DNA from: Komagataeibacter rhaeticus
GTDB taxonomy: Bacteria > Pseudomonadota > Alphaproteobacteria > Acetobacterales > Acetobacteraceae
NCBI RefSeq assembly: GCF_003207855.1
Contig: NZ_NKTZ01000001.1
Coordinates: 124,001 to 188,000, forward strand
DNA: 64,000 bases
Direction of reading: 5' to 3'
Positions 38,413 through 46,656 of the stretch are shown here, piece by piece. The notes under the pieces were generated by a model, which saw only the letters and a program-made list of their open reading frames with translations, searched no databases and had not been told where the DNA came from. Each line of letters starts with the position of its first letter. The stretch's first letter is position 1. Both the position numbers and the translations under genes were made by a program.

Positions 38413-39606
38413 ATGACCGGGCAGCAGGCGTCATCTGGGTCACCGACACGACGGATACTGCCCGTCGTCCTGTTCAACCTCCTGTGTTACATCGATATCG
38501 GCCTGCCGATGGCGGTCATTCCCGTCTTTGTGCATCAGGTGCTGGGCTACAATACGGTTCTGGCGGGGCTTGCGGTCTCGCTGCAGTACCTGGCCACCTT
38601 TGCCTCGCGCGCCAGTGCCGGGCGGCAGGCGGACCGGCACGGGGCCAAGCCCACTGTGGTGGTCGGGCTTGCGGTCTGCACGCTGTCGGGGGCGGCGCTT
38701 CTGCTGTCGGGGGTCATGCTGCATTTCGCGGCCCTGTCGATCGGACTGCTGATCCTGAGCCGCATCCTGCTTGGCGTGGGGGAAAGCTGGACCGCGACGG
38801 GTGCGATCATGTGGAACATCGGCCGCGTGGGCGCGGCGCGGACCGCGCAGGTGATCTCGTGGAATGGGGTGACATCCTATGGCGGCATTGCCCTTGGCGC
38901 GCCGGTGGGGCAACTGCTGGCGGGGCTGCCGCTGCCTTATGGCGGCCTGACGGTGGTGGGGGCGCTCTCGGCGGCGCTGACCCTGTTCGGTTTCGTGCTG
39001 GCGCGCCAGTACGCGCCCGTGCCCCCGGTGCCCGGCAAGGGGCCGCCCATGCCGTTCCGCACGGTGTTCATGCGCGTCCTGCCCCATGGGCTGGTGCTGG
39101 CCTGCGGGTCCGTGGGGTTTGGCACGATCTCGGCCTGCCTTGCGCTGTTCTATGCCCATAACAACTGGAACGGGGCGGCCATGGCGCTGGCGGGGTTTGG
39201 CCTGACCTTCATGCTCATGCGTTTCGTGTTCGCCCGGCAGATCGACCGCCGGGGCGGGCTGGTCGTGGCATTTGTCTCGTTGCTGGTGGAAACGCTGGGT
39301 CTGGGGGTATTGTGGCAGTGTGCTTCTCCCGGCGGGGCCGCGCTGGGGGCCGCGCTGACGGGGGCCGGATTCTCACTGGTCTTTCCGGCCATGGGCGTAC
39401 TGGCCGTGGCGCGTGTGGGGCCGGAAAACCGGGGGGCGGCGCTGGGGGCGTTCTCCGTTTTCCTGGATATCGCGGTGGGCCTGTCCGGCCCGCTGCTGGG
39501 GCTGGTCATCCAGACCCTGGGGTATGGCGCGCTGTTTGTGACCTCTGCCCTGTTTACGTTGGCGGGCGTGGGTGCGACCATTGTGCTGAAATTCCTGTCA
39601 CGCTGA
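38413..39606 (+). CDS. MFS transporter (YhhS/YfcJ-like)
   Basis: A 397-residue major facilitator with about twelve membrane helices. The inter-helix loop RASAGRQADRHGAKPTVVVG corresponds to the MFS motif between helices 2 and 3. Long runs of Leu, Val, Gly and Ala follow throughout. The substrate is unknown; related E. coli proteins are uncharacterised drug or sugar efflux carriers. The ATG at 38413 starts MTGQQASSGSPTRR before the first helix; the longer frame from 38236 reads through non-transmembrane residues. It is divergent from the Nudix gene. Confidence 0.82.
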   Translation: MTGQQASSGSPTRRILPVVLFNLLCYIDIGLPMAVIPVFVHQVLGYNTVLAGLAVSLQYLATFASRASAGRQADRHGAKPTVVVGLAVCTLSGAALLLSGVMLHFAALSIGLLILSRILLGVGESWTATGAIMWNIGRVGAARTAQVISWNGVTSYGGIALGAPVGQLLAGLPLPYGGLTVVGALSAALTLFGFVLARQYAPVPPVPGKGPPMPFRTVFMRVLPHGLVLACGSVGFGTISACLALFYAHNNWNGAAMALAGFGLTFMLMRFVFARQIDRRGGLVVAFVSLLVETLGLGVLWQCASPGGAALGAALTGAGFSLVFPAMGVLAVARVGPENRGAALGAFSVFLDIAVGLSGPLLGLVIQTLGYGALFVTSALFTLAGVGATIVLKFLSR

Positions 39607-39648
39607 GCGTGGCTGGCTGACATTCTTGCAAGGAGCAGAGCTGGGGCG

Positions 39649-40241
39649 ATGCAGATTTCATCCGTTGCCGTTTTTTGTGGGTCGCGCTTCGGCTCGCGGC
39701 CGGAATATGCCGCGCAGGCCCGCGCGCTGGGGGGCGCGCTGGGGCATGCCGGGATCAGGCTGGTTTATGGTGGGGGCCATGTGGGGCTTATGGGCACGGT
39801 GGCGGACGCGGCCCTTGCCGCGGGCGGGGCGGTGACGGGCATCATTCCCGCCTTCCCGCCTTCCTGCATTCGCGTGAGATCATGCATGAAGGGGTGACCG
39901 ACCTGACCGTGACGGAGGGGATGCATGACCGCAAGGCGCGCATGTTCGCGCTGTCCGATGCTTTTGTGGTCATGCCCGGTGGGCTTGGCACGTTTGACGA
40001 GACGATCGAGATCATGACCTGGCGGCAGCTGCGCCAGCATGACAAGCCGATCTATATCGTCAACATCGCGGGATGGGCCGATTCCCTGCTGGCCATGATC
40101 GAAGGCTGCATTGCCGACGGGTTTGCGGCCCCCGCCGTGCGCGACCTGTTTGCCGTCGTGCCGGATGTACCCGCGCTTATGGCGGCGCTGGAGGCGCTGC
40201 CCGCGCAGGCCGGGGCGCGCGATACCGTGGCGACGCTGTAA
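39649..40241 (+). pseudogene. LOG-family nucleotide phosphohydrolase, broken by an 8-bp duplication
   Basis: Two overlapping frames make one LOG-family (TIGR00730-type) protein. The first (39649-39897) begins [18 protein letters not shown] and includes [12 protein letters not shown]. The second frame, read from about 39855 to 40241, continues with [26 protein letters not shown], given in parts here: [24 protein letters not shown] and the signature PGGLGTFDE. The junction has CCCGCCTT twice in tandem (39847-39854 and 39855-39862); removing one copy restores a single frame. LOG proteins release ribose-5-phosphate from adenosine-type monophosphates, yielding cytokinin-like bases. As sequenced, the gene gives a truncated product without the PGG motif. 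Confidence 0.85.
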
Positions 40242-40297
40242 ATCTTTTCATCTATCCCCTTGCCTAAAGCCCGGCGGCCTTGTATAGCCGCCTGCAA

Positions 40298-40374
40298 CGG
40301 AGTGTAGCTCAGCCTGGTAGAGCACTGTGTTCGGGACGCAGGGGCCGGAGGTTCGAATCCTCTCACTCCGACCA
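40298..40374 (+). tRNA. tRNA-Pro (anticodon CGG)
   Basis: A 77-base cloverleaf. The acceptor is CGGAGTG/CACTCCG with discriminator A and encoded CCA. The anticodon stem CTGTG/CGCAG holds loop TTCGGGA with CGG at 40332-40334, reading CCG. The T-arm is GGTTCGAATCC. Confidence 0.97.
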
Positions 40375-40379
40375 GATTT

Positions 40380-40413
40380 GCAAGCCGGAGGCTTTTGGCG
40401 TCCGGCTTGTTTC
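40380..40413 (+). terminator. Intrinsic terminator after tRNA-Pro
   Basis: CAAGCCGGA (40381-40389) pairs with TCCGGCTTG (40401-40409), followed by a short T-rich stretch. Confidence 0.7.
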
Positions 40414-40551
40414 TGTTTGCGGGTGCGCATATCCCTGATATTGCAGCGGTCCGGGAAATCCTTTATTCCCCGTTCCCTGTCATGTGTGATCCGTCGATGG
40501 CGCATCCGCCGCCCCGCCATCCGTATGCAAGCCCCGGGATCTTTACCGAGT

Positions 40552-41319
40552 ATGCCAGTTTCTTCAGCCCTCGCGCATCCGGATATGTATGACGGGGGGA
40601 CAGTCCGATCAGGCCCGGCCCTGAGCATCATCATTCCATGCTATAATGAATGCGGGAATGTGGAGCCGCTGTTCCGTGCGGTGGAACGGGCGCTGCCGCA
40701 TCTGCACTGGGAACTCATATTCGTTGATGACAGTTCCCCCGATGGCACCATAGGCGAAGTCTGGCGCCTGGCGCAGGCGGACAGCCGCGTGCGCGGTATC
40801 CTGCGTGTTGGCCGTCGTGGCCTGTCCTCTGCCGTGATCGAGGGGGTCCTGTCGTCATCCGCGCCGGTGGTTGCGGTGATGGATGGCGACATGCAGCATG
40901 ATGAACGCCTGCTGGCACGGATGTTCGATGCCATCCAGAATCAGGGTTATGAGGTGGCGATCGGCAGCCGGCATGTGGAAGGGGGCGATAACAGCGGCCT
41001 TGCCAATGCATGGCGGCTGTTCCTGTCCGATGCGGGCATCCGCATTGCCCAGCATTTCCTGTCGGTGCGGATCAGTGACCCGATGAGCGGGTTCTTTGCC
41101 GTGCGGCGTGACCTGTTTGTCAGTTGCGTCGCCCGGCTTTCCGGCACGGGATTCAAGATCCTGCTGGACATGCTGATGGCGCAGAAGACCGCGCCGCGTG
41201 TGGTCGAACTGCCGTTTGTTTTCCGTTCGCGCCATGAAGGGGAAAGCAAGATGGACCGCAAGGTACTGCTGCAGTTCGGACAGATGATTGCCCATCACGT
41301 ATTCGCGCGAAAGAAATAG
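40552..41319 (+). CDS. GT2 glycosyltransferase, polyprenyl-phosphate sugar synthase type (DPM1-like)
   Basis: A 255-residue GT-A glycosyltransferase. It has LSIIIPCYNECGNVEPL, WELIFVDDSSPDGT, the metal-binding VVAVMDGDMQHD, and GSRHVEGG, as in dolichyl/polyprenyl-phosphate mannose or glucose synthases. SDPMSGFFAVRRDLF is also characteristic. No C-terminal membrane domain is present, so it would act at the inner face of the membrane. It would make the lipid-linked sugar donor used by the membrane GT-C enzymes further along (43.5-48.1 kb). I chose the ATG at 40552; ATG 40585 (MYDGGTVRSG) is an alternative. Confidence 0.85.
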   Translation: MPVSSALAHPDMYDGGTVRSGPALSIIIPCYNECGNVEPLFRAVERALPHLHWELIFVDDSSPDGTIGEVWRLAQADSRVRGILRVGRRGLSSAVIEGVLSSSAPVVAVMDGDMQHDERLLARMFDAIQNQGYEVAIGSRHVEGGDNSGLANAWRLFLSDAGIRIAQHFLSVRISDPMSGFFAVRRDLFVSCVARLSGTGFKILLDMLMAQKTAPRVVELPFVFRSRHEGESKMDRKVLLQFGQMIAHHVFARKK

Positions 41320-41832
41320 CGCGCAAGCCGTGGCATCCGTTGTCCGTCACGGGCTGCGTCCAGTGGCGAGGGGGCAGGAATGGCCTTGTGCTATCCGGTC
41401 CAGTCCTGCAAAAGCATTCCCTTCAGAAGGCATGATTTTCGTTACAAAACAAAACAATATTAAAAAAATATTTACTTTATTTTTATGAAACTGCAAGTAA
41501 ATGTATTTAGAATACATTTACTCTTATTGTAACTTTACTTCAATCCATATTGACAATGAAATGGACCCTACACATCCTTGTGCTTGTCCGTCGTTATTCC
41601 TTCGGGCATCAGGAGTTGGGTCCTTATTCCCGTGCCCGTCACGGCATGTCGCATCATAAGACAGTAACAGGAATGGTTTATGACTGATATGCTTATGATG
41701 TATGATTGGAATACAGGTCGCATCCAGCGACTAGCACTGCATAAAGAGATGTCAAATCAGGGCGGTTTACGATAGACCATCTGCGTGGATGACCTTGGTT
41801 TCATGTTCTATCGATAGGAAACTTCAGCTTTT
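41320..41832. other. Gene-free gap containing an AT-rich island
   Basis: About 510 bases with no supported gene. From about 41445 to 41560 the sequence is strongly AT-rich, unlike its surroundings, and carries a palindrome described separately. Later bases include a small hairpin GTCGC/GCGAC near 41719. It probably holds the promoter and control region of the glycosyltransferase at 41833. Confidence 0.5.
41496..41522. promoter_or_regulatory. AT-rich 27-bp palindrome upstream of a glycosyltransferase gene
   Basis: AGTAAATGTATT and AATACATTTACT, exact 12-base inverse repeats, flank a three-base centre. It looks like a dimeric repressor or activator site. Confidence 0.5.
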
Positions 41833-42573
41833 ATGATGGACGGTAAGCGCATTGCGGTGGTTCTGCCCGCATATAACGCAGGAAAGACCTTGCAGCAGAC
41901 CTATGATGAAATCCCCAGGGACATTGTGGACGACATCATCCTGACTGACGATGCAAGCAGGGACAATACCGCGGAACTCGCCCGTTCGCTTGGCATCCAT
42001 GTGATTGAACATGACACGAACCGTGGCTACGGCGGCAACCAGAAAACGTGCTATGAAAGCGCGCTGGCCCGGGGTGCGGATATCGTCATCATGCTGCACC
42101 CGGACTATCAGTATTCTCCACGCCTGATCCGTGCGATGGCCGCCATGCTGACTTCGGGGCATTATGACGGGGTCATTGCCTCACGCATATTGGGCAAGGG
42201 GGCGCTGCAGGGTGGCATGCCGCTGTACAAATACGTGGCAAACCGGGCGTTGACGCTGACGCAGAACATCCTCATGAATGCCAAGCTGTCCGAATACCAT
42301 ACCGGGTATCGTGGCTGGAGCCGCGAAGTGCTGGAGACAATACCGCTTGAGCAGTGCTCGGATGATTTTGTCTTCGATAACCAGATGCTGGCGCAGGTCA
42401 TCAATGCCGGGTTCCGCATTGGCGAAATTTCATGTCCCACGCGCTACTTTGCCGAAGCCTCGTCCATCAATTTCCGCCGGAGCGTGAAATACGGTCTGGG
42501 CGTGCTGAAAACATCCGCATCCTACCGGTTGAACCGGATGGGCATTTACCGTGAGAAAATATTCAAGAAATGA
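41833..42573 (+). CDS. GT2 glycosyltransferase, polyprenyl-phosphate type
   Basis: A 246-residue GT-A enzyme, similar in layout to DPM1 but with a distinct second motif. It has [56 protein letters not shown], and [12 protein letters not shown] in place of the usual DxD; HPDYQY is common in a bacterial sub-family. [12 protein letters not shown] and [17 protein letters not shown] follow. It lacks membrane helices. The TVP38-type gene downstream overlaps by four bases, so they are probably coupled. It probably makes a lipid-linked sugar; the sugar is unknown. Confidence 0.85.
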   Translation: MMDGKRIAVVLPAYNAGKTLQQTYDEIPRDIVDDIILTDDASRDNTAELARSLGIHVIEHDTNRGYGGNQKTCYESALARGADIVIMLHPDYQYSPRLIRAMAAMLTSGHYDGVIASRILGKGALQGGMPLYKYVANRALTLTQNILMNAKLSEYHTGYRGWSREVLETIPLEQCSDDFVFDNQMLAQVINAGFRIGEISCPTRYFAEASSINFRRSVKYGLGVLKTSASYRLNRMGIYREKIFKK

Positions 42574-43319
42574 ACATGTTGCTGGGTGATGACCGCAAAT
42601 GCGATGCTGTCTTGAAAAAAGACCGCAGCACCGGTTTCAGGATCATACCCATCGCTTTCGGTTTCATCGTACTGGCCGCCATCCTGTTTCTTGTCCGCTA
42701 TAATGACATTGCGGCCGTGATCGGGACTGTACTGACCAATGTTCATGAAGACAGTGCCTGGCGCGGCTGGCTGGCGTGTGAACTGATCCAGATTGTGGTT
42801 GCCCTGTGCGGCATCCTGCCTGCCTCGGCCACGGCAATGGGTATCGGCGCGGCCTACGGTATTGTGGACGGTTTCCTGCTGGCGGCTCCCGCCACCATGA
42901 TCGGGGCACTGATCTCCTTTGTCCTGTCACGGACCTTCCTGCGCGGCCTGATCCACAGGTTCCTGTGTAAACGGACCCGGCTGGACCGGCTGGACCGGGT
43001 TCTTTCTGCCGAGGGGTGGAAAATTGCATGCCTGTTCCGTCTCTCTCCCATCATGCCATTTGCCATTACCAGTTATGCGCTGGGCATGAGTTCGCTGTCC
43101 ATGCGGGCCTACCTCATTGGCACGCTTGCTTCCCTGCCGGCCCTGCTGGGCTACATCACCATGGGGGCACTGACGGCCCGTAGTCTTACGTCTGTCACGG
43201 GTGAAAGCATCTCCTGGGTCCATGCCGCCATCCTGATATTAGGGGTTGTGGGCACCTTTGCATTGATCTGGCACCTGACGCGCGTCATTACGAAGGTCCT
43301 GTCCAGAGCGGACGGGTGA
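42570..43319 (+). CDS. TVP38/TMEM64 (SNARE-associated, DedA-like) membrane protein
   Basis: A 249-residue polytopic protein with about six helices. The segment [33 protein letters not shown], cited here by its parts [27 protein letters not shown], is the VTT/SNARE_assoc core; [18 protein letters not shown] also fits. DedA/TVP38 relatives help flip or recycle polyprenyl-phosphate and other lipids across the membrane, which would fit beside a polyprenyl-phosphate glycosyltransferase; this role is inferred. It starts with ATG overlapping the previous stop (ATGA). A degenerate repeat element follows the stop. Confidence 0.85.
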   Translation: MNMLLGDDRKCDAVLKKDRSTGFRIIPIAFGFIVLAAILFLVRYNDIAAVIGTVLTNVHEDSAWRGWLACELIQIVVALCGILPASATAMGIGAAYGIVDGFLLAAPATMIGALISFVLSRTFLRGLIHRFLCKRTRLDRLDRVLSAEGWKIACLFRLSPIMPFAITSYALGMSSLSMRAYLIGTLASLPALLGYITMGALTARSLTSVTGESISWVHAAILILGVVGTFALIWHLTRVITKVLSRADG

Positions 43320-43350
43320 CGCCACCGTCCGGGGCCGTCTGGATTGTAAG

Positions 43351-43413
43351 GGTTTCTGGCGAGGCTTTTTTCAGGAAGCCTCAGGCAATGTCACCTTTTT
43401 GAAAAAAGGCGAC
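43351..43413. repeat. Degenerate relative of the three-way-junction repeat
   Basis: Two hairpins, GAGGC-T-run-GCCTC (43361-43382) and GTCACC-T-run-GGCGAC (about 43390-43413), in the reverse order compared with the copies at 16593 and 52757. It also lies between converging genes. Confidence 0.5.
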
Positions 43414-43519
43414 ATCCCGGACTGTCGTTTTTTATCAGCAGGCTGTTCCCGGTCCTGATGGATTTCAGGTCCCTTTCCGCCCCGTGCGCTGTGCCCGGCA
43501 AGGGGCGTGCGGACATCAT

Positions 43520-44785
43520 TCAGGGCAGATGCATGGTCCATTCGGGTTCCGCGGGCCAGACCCGCAGGGCATGGCTATGGTCATGCCGCCACAGCGCGAC
43601 TTCACCCCACCATGAGGGACCATGCAGCATGTTCTTGCCGGTGGCCACATAATGATAGGCCCCCATCACCAGCATGATGGGTACGAGATACGCGCAGATT
43701 TTCCTGATGGTCCGGGTTCCCGTCACGGACAGGCAGGCAATGCTGACGGCAAACAGGGACTGGCCGACAAAAACATATCGTTCGGCACAGCCGGCCGGAA
43801 GCGCGGTGACCGCCCCGCCCAGCGCGCCGTATAGCGAGGCCGAGCCATGAAGACCCGCAGCCAGCGCGAACCAGACCGCTTCACGCGCATCCCTGTCGCG
43901 CATGGCCTGCCTGGCCAGTATGCCGGCCAGCAGTACGATCAGGAGAAGTGTCAGAATCACAAGGGAATAGGGGGTATCGCCCGCCATTTCCATTTTCTGG
44001 AGATGATGGCCCGCATGGACGACGAAATGCTTGAACCCGATGAAGGGGTACATGATGTAGCGGCTAAGAAATACCAGGACGAAATCACAGAAATTGAAGT
44101 TGTATACCCTGTCATTGAACTTGTGGAAGAAGAAGAGCATCTGTATCGCGCTTGACAGGTTGATGATCAGGCACTCGGCCAGCCTGGAACGCGAACGGTC
44201 GACCAGGGCGCGCAGGATGAAGAGCGGCGCCAGTATGACCCCTCCCGGGCCGCTGAGGGGCGCCAGGAAAAGCAGGATGCGGCGCAGGGATTCACGCCAT
44301 CCCGTTTCTGTCGCCATGGACACGATCAGTCCGCAGCACAGGGCAAGGTGATATTGGGAATGGATGCTGTGCAGGGACACTTCCGCGGATTCGGGAACAA
44401 GCAGCAGCAGGGCGGTAACGGTACAGCGGACCCTGAATGTCGAAAGCCATGCATCCCGGGCGGTCAATATGATCAGGGGCGCACAGAGCTGGAACAGCAG
44501 GGCAATGGCCATGGTAAGATAGGGCGCATCCGCAACCGGCATGAAGTGGAAGGCCAGCAGTGTGCTGGCATTGGCCACGATGTTCAGGTAGCCGCCATAG
44601 GAATAGAAAAGGGCATCGTACCAGGAGGAGGTGCTGGCCTTTTCAAAGAATATGCTGCCTTCTTCCGCCATGAAACGCCCACCCTGCAGCAGGGCGGAAT
44701 GGAAACGGACCAGAAGCAGCAGGGAAAAGAGGGCAAGCGGAAGAAGGACTTCTTTTTTATTCCTGTAAGGCACATTCATCGGCAT
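43520..44785 (-). CDS. Polytopic membrane protein, GT-C-like, unassigned
   Basis: A 421-residue membrane protein with about ten hydrophobic helices. I do not recognise a named family. After the first helix comes a loop GGRFMAEEGSIFFEKASTSS whose acidic pair resembles the donor/metal loop of GT-C glycosyltransferases; helices such as LFSLLLLVRFHSALL, FLAPLSGPGGVILAPLF and LVILTLLLIVLLAGILA follow. The C-terminus has a short aromatic tail (HGPSWWGEVALW). It lies 89 bases after another GT-C-like gene on the same strand, so the two probably share a transcript. A role in glycosylating a lipid or surface polymer is inferred from the fold and neighbours only. Confidence 0.55.
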   Translation of the reverse strand: MPMNVPYRNKKEVLLPLALFSLLLLVRFHSALLQGGRFMAEEGSIFFEKASTSSWYDALFYSYGGYLNIVANASTLLAFHFMPVADAPYLTMAIALLFQLCAPLIILTARDAWLSTFRVRCTVTALLLLVPESAEVSLHSIHSQYHLALCCGLIVSMATETGWRESLRRILLFLAPLSGPGGVILAPLFILRALVDRSRSRLAECLIINLSSAIQMLFFFHKFNDRVYNFNFCDFVLVFLSRYIMYPFIGFKHFVVHAGHHLQKMEMAGDTPYSLVILTLLLIVLLAGILARQAMRDRDAREAVWFALAAGLHGSASLYGALGGAVTALPAGCAERYVFVGQSLFAVSIACLSVTGTRTIRKICAYLVPIMLVMGAYHYVATGKNMLHGPSWWGEVALWRHDHSHALRVWPAEPEWTMHLP

Positions 44786-44874
44786 GTTCCGGCGGGATGG
44801 TACGTTTCAATACCGGAATAGTCATTATCGCGCATTGTGATGACAGTCTGTAACGAATTGCGAAAAAAAACTTT

Positions 44875-46170
44875 TTATACAGGCGGGTTGCCCGCATCGC
44901 ATGGCATGCATCCGTCCGATGCATGGGGACGGCAGGCCCTGACAAGGGTGGAGGCAAGCAGGAGTTCTGTCACGCAGGCTATCAGGATTGTGACCAGCAC
45001 CCACCACATTCCTTCCCGCAGCAGCCAGAGCGCCGACTGGACGACGGTCGTGCCGTGACGGTGGGTCAGGGCACCGTCTATGGAAACAAGGTCATGATAC
45101 CATGTGCCCGACCATAAGGCCCCCAGTGCCAGTGGCAGTGCGTAACGAAAGCGGCGCAGGCTGCTTGTATCACGCAGGGCCGACAGGGCTGGCAGCACAA
45201 GGATGAGATGGATGGCACGGTAGCCGATGTTCTGTGCGGTAAAGAAACAGCTCAGGACCAGCAGCGCCCCCACCAGCAGGAAGGAACGCTCCCGCTCGTT
45301 CAGGGCCGCTGTCGCGCGCGAATGGATGCCAAGCCTGACACCGGTGCCAAAGGCGGCCAGGGACATCACGCCTTCCATGATCCGCGCCGCGGTGGCTGGC
45401 AGTCCCATGCGTTCCGTCAGGCCGCCCCCCAGTGTCCGGGCGCCGAACATGTCTCCAAAGTAGGAACCGGTCGGGATCAGGGTCAGTGCCCGTGTCAGGT
45501 CATGCCAGCTGATGATGACAAACAGCGCCACCAGCAGCGTGCTGGCAGCCGCAACACCAAGGAAGCGGAGCGGTCTTTCGCGTGTGGCGATCAGCATCAG
45601 GGTCATGGGATAATATTTGAGCAGTCCGGCCAGCAGGGCCAGTCCATATCCGACCAGGCGGAAGCCATATGACCGGCAGGCCAGCGTGGCCGCGCTGGCG
45701 GCCAGTACGAACAGGACCAGGTCATTATTGCCCCGTTCGAGTGCAAACAGGCTGGCGCTGGAGACGACCCCGGCCGTAATCCATCGCGTATCGCGCCATG
45801 ACCGGCCCGCGGGCAGCAGCAGCAGGGAGGCGAGAAAGGCCATATCCACCCCCAGGCCGATGGGCGGCAGCCAGGCCGGTGTCATGGGAAAGATGCGCAG
45901 TACGGTCCATAACGGTGAATAGTCATAGACCCGGTCCAGCAGGTCGCACGGGTTGGCGACATAAACGTCCACGCCCCTGTTGATGCAACGGATCGCGGAA
46001 AGGACCGTATCGGTATCGATGAAGGGTACGGGAAAGGGATGGATGCCCCACAGCTTGATGAGACTGCGGTAGAGGGATGTGAAGCCAGAACAGTACAGCG
46101 TAGCCATGAAGGCAAAGAGGCCCATGGCGGCCAGCGCTGGAAATATCTGTCTTCCACGCAGATTTCCCAA
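44875..46170 (-). CDS. GT87-like polyprenyl-phosphate-dependent mannosyltransferase (DUF2029 type)
   Basis: A 431-residue protein with about ten membrane helices. The first loop PVPFIDTDTVLSAIRCINRGVDVYVANPCD and then VYDYSPLWTVLRIFP resemble the acidic loop and Y-YpP segment of GT87/DUF2029 alpha-mannosyltransferases. FALERGNNDLVLFVLAA and LLKYYPMTLMLIA are further typical patterns of that family (RGN.D, K.YP). Such enzymes take sugars from polyprenyl-phosphate-mannose or -arabinose and add them to envelope lipids or glycans on the periplasmic side. The gene starts the minus-strand pair at 43.5-46.2 kb. The acceptor is unknown. Confidence 0.7.
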   Translation of the reverse strand: MGNLRGRQIFPALAAMGLFAFMATLYCSGFTSLYRSLIKLWGIHPFPVPFIDTDTVLSAIRCINRGVDVYVANPCDLLDRVYDYSPLWTVLRIFPMTPAWLPPIGLGVDMAFLASLLLLPAGRSWRDTRWITAGVVSSASLFALERGNNDLVLFVLAASAATLACRSYGFRLVGYGLALLAGLLKYYPMTLMLIATRERPLRFLGVAAASTLLVALFVIISWHDLTRALTLIPTGSYFGDMFGARTLGGGLTERMGLPATAARIMEGVMSLAAFGTGVRLGIHSRATAALNERERSFLLVGALLVLSCFFTAQNIGYRAIHLILVLPALSALRDTSSLRRFRYALPLALGALWSGTWYHDLVSIDGALTHRHGTTVVQSALWLLREGMWWVLVTILIACVTELLLASTLVRACRPHASDGCMPCDAGNPPV

Positions 46171-46656
46171 AGCAGTTTTTTCCTTTCACCCGGTCAGACG
46201 GGCTATCCATATGGTACGCCCGATCTCCTGACAAGATTCATCATGGGATGACAAATGTCGCAGGAAACAGGGAAATTCCTCAAATATGGCGCACCGGGAA
46301 TGTTTCAGCGCAGGGGATCGCCCGTATCCGGCGCGCCCTGTGCGTTGGGACATGGAATTCTGTTTTTTCAATGGTGACGGCGGCATTCCCTGCCAGGCGG
46401 GGCGTGCCTGGGGCTGTGTCGGGATCGGCGCGGCACGGGCAGGAAAGGCCGGGCACGCCAGGCATCGTTCGGGCTGGACCGAAACACGATGGTCACACTT
46501 ATTGGCTTGTCGGGCGGTGGCATGATGCTGTTTATCATACGCCCGTCCCGTCCGGCCCCGGACAGTCCTGAACCGGGCAGGCTGGCCCCCGGGACCGGAT
46601 AGCCGCATTACGCCGCCACACCATCCGGACGGCTGGCGCTTCCGCCCGTTCCCGCT
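46171..46656. other. Intergenic gap between diverging membrane genes
   Basis: About 490 bases between the start of the GT87-like gene and the GT22-type gene. Frames in both directions are short and without family features. Promoters for both divergent genes must lie here, but I found no clear consensus pair. Confidence 0.35.

Noticed and set aside
41445-41560. Replication origin in the AT-rich island
   Set aside because: I see no cluster of DnaA boxes, and the region is far from the parAB/parS block.
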